DNA of 30,684 nt from an uncultured Bacilli bacterium (GTDB taxonomy: Bacteria > Bacillota_I > Bacilli_A > RF39 > UBA660): positions 1-30,684 of the forward strand of contig CAKOKR010000014.1 of assembly GCA_934095965.1 (NCBI GenBank). Direction: 5' to 3'. This document shows, piece after piece, positions 15,336 through 23,408 of the stretch. A program made the translations under genes and the position numbers. Below the pieces are notes generated by a model. It was not told the DNA's origin and ran no database searches. It saw nothing but the letters and a program-made list of their open reading frames with translations. The first letter of the stretch is position 1, and each line of letters begins with the position of its first letter.

Positions 15336-15352
15336 AGCAAGCATTCATTTTT
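15326..15352 (+). terminator. Terminator after trmL
   Basis: An 8-bp stem TGAATGCT/AGCATTCA with a 6-nt loop is followed by TTTTT. The left arm contains the last codons and part of the stop codon of trmL. Confidence 0.88.
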
Positions 15353-15366
15353 ATTGCAAAAAAAAA

Positions 15367-15450
15367 GTTTACCTGACATTATAAATGTTCAAGTAAACAT
15401 AACTATTAATAAAAAGTAAGCACCTGACATACAAAATCAAATGTTTTTTT
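15367..15450. repeat. Two related degenerate hairpin elements downstream of trmL
   Basis: The first element (15367-15398) is an imperfect hairpin with arms GTTTAC/GTAAAC and an inner TGA-CAT/ATG-TTCA. The second (15422-15450) repeats ACCTGACAT and AAATGTT in the same order and ends in a run of T. No ORF crosses them. They could be old terminators or remnants of a small repeat family; the rest of this 262-bp gap is AT-rich without other structure up to the promoter at 15522. Confidence 0.4.
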
Positions 15451-15521
15451 TTTTATTATATGAATTTCTCTTTCATATATACCTAGATTACTATATTTTA
15501 ATTAAAATTTCAATATGATAA

Positions 15522-15572
15522 TTGTCAATTTGTTTACGCAAATTTGACAAATACCACATTTTATGGTAAAAT
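15522..15572 (+). promoter_or_regulatory. Promoter with overlapping inverted repeat, amidoligase gene
   Basis: TTGACA (15544-15549) is followed by a 17-bp spacer and TAAAAT (15567-15572), so RNA should start near 15579. A near-palindrome with arms TTGTCAATTTG (15522-15532) and CAAATTTGACAA (15539-15550), differing by one inserted base, covers the -35. This looks like an operator for a dimeric repressor. Confidence 0.75.
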
Positions 15573-15597
15573 TGTCTTAAATATGGGGGTAAATGTG

Positions 15598-16992
15598 ATG
15601 AAAAAAGTAGATGAAATACAAGAATTTTTAAAGTATTTTAGTGATGAAGAAATAATTAATTATTTAACAAGCGGAGAACAAAAAATAGAATTATATGAAT
15701 TTGTTATTGCTACTCTATGCATTAAAAATGACAAATTAAGAAATGATTTCTTTTATACATATGTTAATTTCTTCGATAATTTTGATTTAAAATATTTTAA
15801 AAATACATTAGATAATAAAGATTTAAAAACTGTTGCAATCCTTTTCTTAGACAAAATGGATATTTTAAACAACACCATAAAATCAATATTCACCGTAGCA
15901 ACTGGTTATGAATCCTTAATTAAATATGAATTTAATAATGCAAAAACGATCAGTGACAAAGTTGAATATATTAAAAATGTTCACATAATGAGTAACAAAA
16001 AACTTGAAGATTACTTAATTCAAAAAATAGATGATCAAGATGTATTATACTTATTACGCACAAATGATGATACAAAACAAATTAAATATCACAGCACTTT
16101 AGATAAAAATACTGATAAAACTATTAATTCAAGTATTACCATCGGTGTTGAACTAGAAACTGTAAATGACCAAATTGAAAAGTTTCAAAACATACCATGT
16201 CTATTTAAAAACTTTGATGTAACAATAGATAACTCAGTAAAAAATGGATTAGAAGTTGTTTCGCCAGTTCTTCACTATACAAAATCTGATTTAAGCACAT
16301 TAAAAAGTGTCTGTGAAGTTTTAAAACAAACTGGATTCTACACAAACGATACATGTGGAGGACACATACATATCGGAGCAGACTATTTAAAAACAAAACA
16401 AGATTACAACATGTTTATGTATCTATATATAAATATGGAAGATATAATCTATAAAATAACAGATAAAGCTCATTCTCAAAAAAGACTAAGTGTTTTAAAA
16501 TATGCTGGTAAAGTAAAAGATGAATTACTATCAGCATTTGATAAAACAAACAAAGAAAATCAAGACTTTATCTCAAAACTAAAAGGTATAAGTAAAACTA
16601 GATATCGTGGTCTAAATCTTCAAAATATAAATAAACCGAATAAAAACACAATTGAATTTAGAATGGCAAACGGAGAAATAGACTTTGATGAATTACTTGC
16701 AAACATTAACCTATTTGCAAAATTAATTCAAGTATCACACGATTTAAATACTTTAAATAAAGACGATGAAAAAATAAAATTAGCTAAATCTATTTGCACA
16801 ATTAAAGATGAAAAAGAAAAACTTAAAGCATTCTTAGATTTATTATTTGATAATGATGAATTAAAACAAATATATTATGAAAGATATATTACTAATACAC
16901 TAGTAATGGAATTATTAAATGAAGAAATTAAACAAAATAATGAATATTATATTGCATTAGATAATGAATCTAAATTAATAAGAACAAAATAA
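15598..16992 (+). CDS. Stand-alone amidoligase-family protein (Amidoligase_2 type)
   Basis: The 464-aa product carries the motif series of the COOH-NH2 ligase (glutamine-synthetase-like) amidoligases: GVELE (183-187), D211-S-V then GLEVVSP (217-223), GGHIHI (254-259), RGLNL (337-341) and TIEFR (351-355). These would bind ATP and metal and form an amide bond. The N-terminal 175 residues are an unrecognised, mostly helical domain, and a helical C-terminus follows. No partner typical of known amidoligase clusters is adjacent, so the substrate is unknown. The start at 15598 follows GGGGGT by 7 nt; the ORF opens at a TTG (15544) that is actually the -35 element. It is monocistronic between its own promoter and terminator. 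Confidence 0.85.
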   Translation: MKKVDEIQEFLKYFSDEEIINYLTSGEQKIELYEFVIATLCIKNDKLRNDFFYTYVNFFDNFDLKYFKNTLDNKDLKTVAILFLDKMDILNNTIKSIFTVATGYESLIKYEFNNAKTISDKVEYIKNVHIMSNKKLEDYLIQKIDDQDVLYLLRTNDDTKQIKYHSTLDKNTDKTINSSITIGVELETVNDQIEKFQNIPCLFKNFDVTIDNSVKNGLEVVSPVLHYTKSDLSTLKSVCEVLKQTGFYTNDTCGGHIHIGADYLKTKQDYNMFMYLYINMEDIIYKITDKAHSQKRLSVLKYAGKVKDELLSAFDKTNKENQDFISKLKGISKTRYRGLNLQNINKPNKNTIEFRMANGEIDFDELLANINLFAKLIQVSHDLNTLNKDDEKIKLAKSICTIKDEKEKLKAFLDLLFDNDELKQIYYERYITNTLVMELLNEEIKQNNEYYIALDNESKLIRTK

Positions 16993-16994
16993 AT

Positions 16995-17020
16995 GATGGA
17001 ACCAAAATTCCATCTTTTTT
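16995..17020 (+). terminator. Terminator shared by amidoligase and convergent carboxypeptidase genes
   Basis: A perfect 7-bp stem GATGGAA/TTCCATC with a 6-nt loop is followed by TTTTTT on the plus strand. On the minus strand it is followed by ATTTATTTT, so it may act in both directions. Confidence 0.85.
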
Positions 17021-18176
17021 ATTGTTTTAATAATGTTTTACCACTAGCTATCATCCTTAAATTTTTTAATAAATAATCAACAAAACTAGCCTTTTCAATA
17101 TCTTTATCTATAGTTACATCGACTTCATCAATTATATTATTACCACTATCAATTATTTCAGCTGTACCCACAATATCTCCCTTTTTAACCGGAGCTTTAA
17201 TCTTACCAACTTTCAAATTAAATCCATAATTATCTACTTTCTCATTATTTTTAAGTATCTCTGTTGCATCATTTACAAGCACTACATTTGCAAAATATTC
17301 CCTACCATTATAAATTCTTACCTTACCTAGTATTTCATCTTTAGTCTTGATAATATTTATTTTATAAGTATTAAAACCATAATTAAGTAACCTAACAGTA
17401 TCTGCACTTCTATTTTCAGATGTATCTTCTCCCATAACAACAGATATTAATCTAAAATTATCTTTCTTAGCTGTGGCAGTTAAACAATAACCTGCTGTTT
17501 TAGTAAAACCAGTTTTTAACCCATCAACACCATTATAATATCTAACTAATTTATTTGTATTTACTAACCATATTCTACTTCCATCATTTTTTTCTAAGTA
17601 TTCTTCATAAATACTAGTATATTCCAAAATTTTTTCATGTTTTAATAATTCTCTAGCTATAATAGACATATCCTTAGCAGTTGAATAATGTCCTTCAGCA
17701 TCTAATCCATGTGCATTAACAAAATTTGTATTAACCGCACCTATTTCTTTTAATCTTTTATTTAACATATTAACAAATTCTTGATGAGTTCCCCCAATTT
17801 TCTCAGCCATTGCATAAACAGCATCATTACCACTAGCTATTGCAATACTCTTTAACAAATCATGAACAGAATAAGCCTCACCTGCTTGCAAAAAGACTTG
17901 ACTTCCTCCCATATTTGCAGCTTCTTCACTTATAGTTACCATATCATCAAACTTTAATTGTCCATTATCAATTGCTTCCATAATTAAAAGCATACTTGCA
18001 AGCTTAGTCATTGATGCCGGAGGCAACTTTTCTAAAGAATTTTTTTCATATAAAACTTTACCAGATAAACTATCTACCAAAATAGCACTTTTTGCATTCG
18101 GAGTATAATCTTCCAGTGCCAAAGAAATACTCATCCAAGAAAAAAAACTCAACATAATTAATAATACTTTTTTCAT
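17019..18176 (-). CDS. dacF: D-alanyl-D-alanine carboxypeptidase (PBP5/DacF type)
   Basis: This low-molecular-weight penicillin-binding protein trims the terminal D-Ala of peptidoglycan stem peptides outside the membrane. A signal peptide (about 1-20) is followed by the serine-peptidase S11 motifs: SMTK (S55, K58), SGN (115-117) and KTG (221-223). A C-terminal PBP5-like beta domain and an amphipathic end (about 360-385, VDYLLKNLRMIASGKTLLK) that may bind the membrane follow. The length of 385 aa is typical. The start at 18176 has AAGGTG 6 nt upstream; the ORF's GTG at 18185 is part of that Shine-Dalgarno. It follows ylxM by 45 bp. Which paralog (dacA, dacB or dacF) is uncertain. Confidence 0.9.
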   Translation of the reverse strand: MKKVLLIMLSFFSWMSISLALEDYTPNAKSAILVDSLSGKVLYEKNSLEKLPPASMTKLASMLLIMEAIDNGQLKFDDMVTISEEAANMGGSQVFLQAGEAYSVHDLLKSIAIASGNDAVYAMAEKIGGTHQEFVNMLNKRLKEIGAVNTNFVNAHGLDAEGHYSTAKDMSIIARELLKHEKILEYTSIYEEYLEKNDGSRIWLVNTNKLVRYYNGVDGLKTGFTKTAGYCLTATAKKDNFRLISVVMGEDTSENRSADTVRLLNYGFNTYKINIIKTKDEILGKVRIYNGREYFANVVLVNDATEILKNNEKVDNYGFNLKVGKIKAPVKKGDIVGTAEIIDSGNNIIDEVDVTIDKDIEKASFVDYLLKNLRMIASGKTLLKQ

Positions 18177-18221
18177 ATTAAACACCTTACTAATTATTAT
18201 GAGTTTTATTTTTTTATAGAA

Positions 18222-18518
18222 CTAATTTAAAATTTCTTTTATAACTTTCTTTATATTTTCTATATTATTATCACTTAATAAAGATTCTAATTTATCATAT
18301 TTTTTATATAACCCAAGAATACTTTCAAAGTTATCTAACTTTTTTGTTGTTTTATTTATAATATTACCAACATAACTTTTTGAAACATTTTCTAAATCTG
18401 CTATTTCTTGTAAAGTTAAATTCTCTTCATAATATAAAGAATAATACTTTTTATTTGTATCATTTAATAAATCTTTATAAATATTAAACAATTCACCATA
18501 ATAAACAAATTCCTTCAT
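18222..18518 (-). CDS. ylxM: YlxM (UPF0122), SRP-associated helix-turn-helix protein
   Basis: The 98-aa helical protein has a sigma-70 region 4-like helix-turn-helix (about 33-55, LTLQEIADLENVSKSYVGNII). The family hallmark YYGELFNIYKDLL near the start and LYYEENLTLQEIA place it in YlxM, which is encoded with ftsY or ffh in Firmicutes and stimulates the signal-recognition GTPases in some species. Its ATG overlaps the ftsY stop by one base (TAATG), so translation is coupled. The family member is slightly shorter than usual at the C-terminus. Confidence 0.92.
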   Translation of the reverse strand: MKEFVYYGELFNIYKDLLNDTNKKYYSLYYEENLTLQEIADLENVSKSYVGNIINKTTKKLDNFESILGLYKKYDKLESLLSDNNIENIKKVIKEILN

Positions 18519-19504
18519 TACATCAAATCCTTAAATAAACCATATATATAGTTTTCAATATCAAATACAATTAAATCTGTCATTTTTTCTCCTAAACCAA
18601 CAAACTTAACTGGAATATTTACTTCTTCTTTTATTGCAAGAACAATTCCACCTTTAGCAGTTCCATCTAGTTTAGTTAAAACAATACCAGTAATATTAGT
18701 TATTTCTTTAAAAGCTTGAGCTTGCATAATACCATTTTGACCAGTAGTTCCATCTATTACTAATAATGTTTCATGTGGTGCACCAGGTATAATCTTACCA
18801 ATAACTTTATTAATTTTTTCAAGTTCCTTCATTAAATTAACTTTATTATGAAGTCTACCTGCCGTATCAATCAATACTATATCAGCACAATCTTCTTTAG
18901 CTTTTAAAAGTCCATCATATATAACTCCAGCTGGATCAGTATTTTCTTTACCATAAAACAAAGAATCAGTTCTATCTGCCCAAATTTTTAATTGTTCAAC
19001 AGCACCCGCTCTAAAAGTATCTCCTGCAACAAGCATAACCTTTTTTCCTTCATTTTTATATTTATAAGCAAGTTTAGCAATAGTAGTAGTTTTACCTACC
19101 CCATTTACTCCAACCATCAAAATAACTGTTGGGCCAGATTCTGCCATATTAATTTTATCAGTAATAGATTCGTTATTAACATAAATAATAAATAATTCAT
19201 CCACTATAACCTCATTCAAATATTTAGTATCAGTAATATTTTCAGACTTTACTCTTTTTCTAAGTCTTTCCATAAAATCCATTACTGTTTTAACTCCAAT
19301 GTCAGCCATAATCAAAATATTTTCAAGTTCATCAAAATATTCATCATTTATTTTAGTATATTTTATACCTAACATACTTAATTTAGAAACAAACTCTTTT
19401 CTAGTTTTTTCTAATCCTTCATCATATTTTAAAACATCATCACTAACATGTTCTTCTAGTTCTTTTTTAGTTATTATATTTTTTAATTTATTAAACAATC
19501 CCAT
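18518..19504 (-). CDS. ftsY: Signal recognition particle receptor FtsY
   Basis: This GTPase docks SRP-ribosome complexes at the membrane. The short N-terminal region is followed by the N domain and the G domain: G1 GVNGVGKTTTIAKLA, the insertion-box signature GDTFRAGAVEQLKIWA, G3 DTAGRL, G4 TKLDGTAKGG and the closing GVGE-like FVGLGEKMTDL. The length of 328 aa is typical for an FtsY without a long acidic A domain, which distinguishes it from Ffh (no M domain). The start is set at 19504 because GGAGGT lies 7 nt upstream; the longer ORF begins inside the promoter-proximal leader. Confidence 0.95.
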   Translation of the reverse strand: MGLFNKLKNIITKKELEEHVSDDVLKYDEGLEKTRKEFVSKLSMLGIKYTKINDEYFDELENILIMADIGVKTVMDFMERLRKRVKSENITDTKYLNEVIVDELFIIYVNNESITDKINMAESGPTVILMVGVNGVGKTTTIAKLAYKYKNEGKKVMLVAGDTFRAGAVEQLKIWADRTDSLFYGKENTDPAGVIYDGLLKAKEDCADIVLIDTAGRLHNKVNLMKELEKINKVIGKIIPGAPHETLLVIDGTTGQNGIMQAQAFKEITNITGIVLTKLDGTAKGGIVLAIKEEVNIPVKFVGLGEKMTDLIVFDIENYIYGLFKDLM

Positions 19505-19526
19505 TTTTAATACCTCCATCTCCATT

Positions 19527-19555
19527 ATTATAACAAATTATCGTCTCTATTGCAA
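19527..19555 (-). promoter_or_regulatory. ftsY promoter, sharing its -35 with the rnj promoter
   Basis: On the minus strand TTGCAA (19555-19550) is followed by a 17-bp spacer and TATAAT (19532-19527), about 20 bp before the ftsY ATG. TTGCAA is its own reverse complement, and the same six bases form the -35 of the divergent rnj promoter. Confidence 0.85.
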
Positions 19556-19578
19556 TTTATTAAAGAATATGATATAAT
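19550..19578 (+). promoter_or_regulatory. rnj promoter, sharing its -35 with the ftsY promoter
   Basis: TTGCAA (19550-19555) is followed by a 17-bp spacer and TATAAT (19573-19578). Transcription should start near 19585 and give a leader of about 53 nt, with AGAAGGA 9 nt before the rnj start codon. Hexamers and spacing are identical to the promoter on the other strand. Confidence 0.85.
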
Positions 19579-19637
19579 TTATCTAGTTCAGTAACTTTAT
19601 GAATTAATTTTATTTTAAGAAAGAAGGAATTTTTTTA

Positions 19638-21314
19638 ATGGAAAAGATAAATAATGTTGCCACAAAAGTTATTGCTTTAGGTGGCTTAGGTGAAGTTGGT
19701 AAAAATATGTATGTTGTTGAACATAAAGATGAAATATTAATCATCGATGCTGGAGTTATGTTTCCAGAAGATAACCTACTCGGAGTAGATTATGTAATTC
19801 AAGATGTAACATATTTGAAAAAAAATATTGATAAAATAAAAGGATTAATTATAACTCATGGTCACGAAGATCATATCGGAGGTATTCCTTTCTTGCTTCA
19901 AGCAATAGACATACCAGTTATATATACTCCGAAGATTGCCAAAGATTTAATTGAAAAAAAACTTGTAGAAAGAAATATTAAATATGAAAACTACACAATT
20001 ATTACTCCAGAGTTAAATGTTAAGACAAAATATTTTGATGTATCATTTATTAATACAACTCACTCTATCCCAGATAGTTTTGCAATTGCAATTAAAACAC
20101 CAAATGGTACAATATTTGAAACCGGAGACTTTAAATTTGACTTAACTCCAGTTGGTCCAATGGCAGACATTCATAAAATGGCTAAATATGGAAGCGAAGG
20201 AGTTACCCTACTATTAAGTGATTCAACAAATGCCTTAACTAGTGGTTACTCAAAAAGTGAATCAGCAGTTGATGGAACATTAAATGATATGATTAGCAAA
20301 CATCATGGCAGAGTTATCATTGCTACATTTGCATCAAACATCTATCGTATCAAACACATCGTTGAAAGTTGCAAAAAATATGGAAGAAAAATAATTGTAT
20401 TTGGAAGAAGTATGGAAAATAGCATTGAACTTGCTCTAAATAATGGTCTTATCAATGATAAATCAATGTTTATTGATGCAAACGATGCTAAAAGTTTAAA
20501 AAGAAATGAAATATGTATTTTATGTACAGGTTCTCAAGGTGAACCACTTGCTGCCCTATCACGTATAGCAAATGGACAACATAAACAAATTTCATTACTT
20601 GGTGATGATTTAGTAATTTTCTCATCAAGTCCAATACCAGGTAATGCGGAAAGTATCAATAAAATAATTAATAAACTATACCTAAAAGGTGTTCGTGTAT
20701 TTACAAATTCTGAATTTAGTGATGTTCATACATCAGGTCATGCTAAAGAAGAAGAATTAAAATGGATGTTAAGAATTATTAAACCAAAATACTTTATGCC
20801 AATGCATGGTGAATATAGAATGCTAAAAAAACACACAGAAATTGGTGTAATGTGCGGAGTTGCTCCTGAAAATACATTTATCTGTGCTAACGGAGATGTT
20901 ATTGAACTATTAAATGGCGAAGTAAAAAAAGCAGGAACAGTTCAAGCCGGAGATGTATATGTAGATGGTTCAAGAATCGGTGACATAGGTAGTGTTGTTA
21001 TCAAAGATCGTAAATTAATGAGCCAAGATGGTATCTTAATTACAATTTTAAATATTAACACATTAACAAGAAAACTATTACTTAAACCAAATGTTACTGC
21101 TCGTGGATTTGTACTTGTAAATGAAAATCAAGAATTAATGCAAAAAATAGAAAGAAAAATAAGTGAAGTTGTAACTACAGCTTTATCAAAAGCCCCATAT
21201 AGTTATACAGACTTAAAAAATCAAATTATATTTGAACTACTTCCATTTATAAATAACTTAACTGGAAGAAAACCAATTATTTTACCAGTAATAATGGAAG
21301 TAAACCAAAGCTAA
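19638..21314 (+). CDS. rnj: Ribonuclease J
   Basis: This metallo-beta-lactamase/beta-CASP nuclease has 5'-to-3' exonuclease and endonuclease activity in mRNA decay and rRNA maturation. The zinc-binding HGHEDH is at 74-79. The first residues VIALGGLGEVGKNMYVVE, ETGDFKFD, SDSTNA, FSSSPIPGNAESIN and HTSGHA follow the RNase J pattern, and a C-terminal domain starts about residue 450. The length of 558 aa is normal. Only one J-type gene is visible here, so J1 or J2 identity is open. It is divergent from ftsY and monocistronic. With rny in the same window, both main mRNA-decay nucleases of Firmicutes are present. Confidence 0.96.
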   Translation: MEKINNVATKVIALGGLGEVGKNMYVVEHKDEILIIDAGVMFPEDNLLGVDYVIQDVTYLKKNIDKIKGLIITHGHEDHIGGIPFLLQAIDIPVIYTPKIAKDLIEKKLVERNIKYENYTIITPELNVKTKYFDVSFINTTHSIPDSFAIAIKTPNGTIFETGDFKFDLTPVGPMADIHKMAKYGSEGVTLLLSDSTNALTSGYSKSESAVDGTLNDMISKHHGRVIIATFASNIYRIKHIVESCKKYGRKIIVFGRSMENSIELALNNGLINDKSMFIDANDAKSLKRNEICILCTGSQGEPLAALSRIANGQHKQISLLGDDLVIFSSSPIPGNAESINKIINKLYLKGVRVFTNSEFSDVHTSGHAKEEELKWMLRIIKPKYFMPMHGEYRMLKKHTEIGVMCGVAPENTFICANGDVIELLNGEVKKAGTVQAGDVYVDGSRIGDIGSVVIKDRKLMSQDGILITILNINTLTRKLLLKPNVTARGFVLVNENQELMQKIERKISEVVTTALSKAPYSYTDLKNQIIFELLPFINNLTGRKPIILPVIMEVNQS

Positions 21315-21315
21315 A

Positions 21316-21343
21316 AGCCACATCATTAAGATGTGACTTTTTC
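21316..21343 (+). terminator. Terminator after rnj
   Basis: The stem AG-c-CACATC / GATGTG-a-CT has one mismatch and is followed by TTTTTC. It contains the stop codon of the convergent gene at 21326. The opposite strand has the weaker tail TTTTAG, so some bidirectional activity is possible. Confidence 0.8.
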
Positions 21344-22318
21344 TTTATCTGTTTTAATATTCATACAAGTTATGCACAAAATAAACATTATTATATCAAT
21401 TACTATTTTAAATATAAATCTATGTCTTGGTATAAGTGAAAGTATTATAGCTTCACAAGCATAATTAATAATAGTATACTTAATATTAATATGATTATTA
21501 AACATCATTATTATAATCGTAGATACTAACTTACTTAAAAATAAGAAAAGTGGTAAACAATAGAATTTATTTGATATATCAAATGTTTTATAAAATATAA
21601 AATTTTCTATAATATATGCAAATAATGTAACTAATATATAATATGCAAATAATTTATAAACCTTCAAAGAATCTTTAACTGGATTAAAATGACTAGTTGC
21701 ATTATTATTTATATATATAGTATCTATTACTACTTCTTTAATATCTATATCACTATATTTAGTTTCTATTAACACATTAGTTTCATATTCATATCTTTCT
21801 CCATGTAAATCAAGTAATTTTTTACAAACATCATATGACATAGCTCTAAGTCCAGTCTGAGTATCACTAGTTTTAACACCAACAAAATTATATAATACAT
21901 TTCTAGTTATAATATTACCCAACTTAGATTTAATAGGTACTTCCTTATCTTGAAAGTTTCTAACTCCTAAAATTAAATCATCTGGATTTTCTAAAGCAAC
22001 ATTAGCAACTCTTTTTATATCTTTAACACTATGTTGTCCATCACAATCCGCAGTAACTATAACCTTAGCATTCTTATATTCATTTAAAATATAATTAAAT
22101 CCATTTTTAAGACCTCTACCCTTACCATAATTAATATAATGTTTTAAAACCGGATACTTCTTAGCAATATCATTCATAAATTTATCATGTTTCTTACTAC
22201 ATCCATCATTAATAAAAACAATATTTTCAAAATTCTTAGTTAATTCATCTAAAAATTTTTTCATTATCTTTTCATTCGGATTATAAACCGGTATTAAAAC
22301 TACAACTTTTTTATTCAT
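21326..22318 (-). CDS. GT2 glycosyltransferase fused to a GtrA-like membrane domain
   Basis: Residues 1 to about 210 form a GT-A glycosyltransferase of the dolichol-phosphate-mannose-synthase type: VLIPVYNPNEKI, FINDGCS, the metal-binding ADCDGQH and DTQTGLRAM. About residues 225-325 hold four membrane segments of the GtrA type. Such fusions transfer a sugar from a nucleotide donor to a polyprenyl phosphate and flip or present it for wall-polymer modification; the sugar cannot be told. The 330-aa gene starts 2 bp after the upstream gene and is the last of a three-gene envelope operon. Confidence 0.88.
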   Translation of the reverse strand: MNKKVVVLIPVYNPNEKIMKKFLDELTKNFENIVFINDGCSKKHDKFMNDIAKKYPVLKHYINYGKGRGLKNGFNYILNEYKNAKVIVTADCDGQHSVKDIKRVANVALENPDDLILGVRNFQDKEVPIKSKLGNIITRNVLYNFVGVKTSDTQTGLRAMSYDVCKKLLDLHGERYEYETNVLIETKYSDIDIKEVVIDTIYINNNATSHFNPVKDSLKVYKLFAYYILVTLFAYIIENFIFYKTFDISNKFYCLPLFLFLSKLVSTIIIMMFNNHINIKYTIINYACEAIILSLIPRHRFIFKIVIDIIMFILCITCMNIKTDKEKVTS

Positions 22319-22320
22319 TA

Positions 22321-23406
22321 TTATCCCCCACTTTTAATATTTACTACTTTCCATTCACCATTATATTTAACAAAATAAAGTGTATCATGCATTTTATCTA
22401 CTTGATCTTTACCAGCAACTACCATATTCTTTTCTAAAGATATTTCACAAGAAAAAGCATCTTTACTATAAACTTTAAAATTATTTAATACTTCATTTGT
22501 AAATGTTGGATTCTTTAAAGTATGTTTACTAGTAAATGTAATATCAATACTATGTGCCCAATTATAAGCTCTTTTATACATTTCTGTATCTTCAATAAAA
22601 TATGGTCTTAAAGTATTAAATCCATAACTAACACCTTTTAAATCTTTAGTTAAATATAAACTCCAATTATGAGCAAACTCCCAAATATCTATTTCACTAC
22701 TTAAGTATTTTTTAGCATCATCATAACTATCAAAAGCTAAATAATTATTATCAAGTGTATATTCAAATTGTTTTTCATTTAACTTAACTTCTTCACCATA
22801 TTCATTTAATACTTTTATTTTAGCTTCTTTAACTAAATTATTAATTTCATACTTAGCTATATAAGGCATTGCATCACTAACATACATATAATCTAAATTT
22901 TCATATTTATCTTTACTAGTTACATCACTTACTATTTTATCATCAACATATAAAACATAATTACTTGGTATAATAACATCATAATATTTCATACCTCTTT
23001 TTAAATTTGGTATAACTTCTTCTACTTCAATTTTTTCATAACTAAATAAACCTAACTTAGTTTCAGTACCTAAATTCTTTACTTTAATATCAAACAATAC
23101 TCTTTTATTTAATATAACTTCAAAATTTTCTTCATCTATTTTTTTAATTTTTATATCTTTATCATTAATTTCTTTTTTATAATCAAGAAGTAAATCTTCA
23201 CTTTGATTATTATCATTTAAAAATTTCTTTAAAGTCTTATCATCTAAATTAGCAATATAATTTTTTAAATAATTATCTGTTTGACTAGCTTCATAATTTT
23301 TTAAAGTACAATAAATATATATAAGAAATATTATTGATAAAATTAAACCAATAATTGTATATATTAATAAACTTGTTTTAAATAATGTCTTTTTTCTTTT
23401 TTTCAT
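22321..23406 (-). CDS. Unknown membrane-anchored extracellular protein
   Basis: I do not recognise the family. The 361-aa protein has a basic N-terminus, one membrane segment (about 11-33) and a large lysine- and glutamate-rich outside part. The C-terminal end (about 240-360; WEFAHNWSLYLTKDLKG, then MHDTLYFVKYNGEWKVVNI) looks like an NTF2-like fold, as in several wall-associated proteins. The middle contains two beta-rich stretches. It sits 2 bp from both neighbours, between a phosphodiester glycosidase and a GT2-GtrA enzyme, which suggests a part in the same surface-polymer process. No catalytic motif is visible. Confidence 0.75.
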   Translation of the reverse strand: MKKRKKTLFKTSLLIYTIIGLILSIIFLIYIYCTLKNYEASQTDNYLKNYIANLDDKTLKKFLNDNNQSEDLLLDYKKEINDKDIKIKKIDEENFEVILNKRVLFDIKVKNLGTETKLGLFSYEKIEVEEVIPNLKRGMKYYDVIIPSNYVLYVDDKIVSDVTSKDKYENLDYMYVSDAMPYIAKYEINNLVKEAKIKVLNEYGEEVKLNEKQFEYTLDNNYLAFDSYDDAKKYLSSEIDIWEFAHNWSLYLTKDLKGVSYGFNTLRPYFIEDTEMYKRAYNWAHSIDITFTSKHTLKNPTFTNEVLNNFKVYSKDAFSCEISLEKNMVVAGKDQVDKMHDTLYFVKYNGEWKVVNIKSGG

Positions 23407-23408
23407 AA

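Noticed and set aside
15544..15597. Upstream extension of the amidoligase gene from a TTG at 15544
   Set aside because: That TTG is the first three bases of the TTGACA -35 element, so it is not transcribed from this promoter. GGGGGT supports the ATG at 15598.
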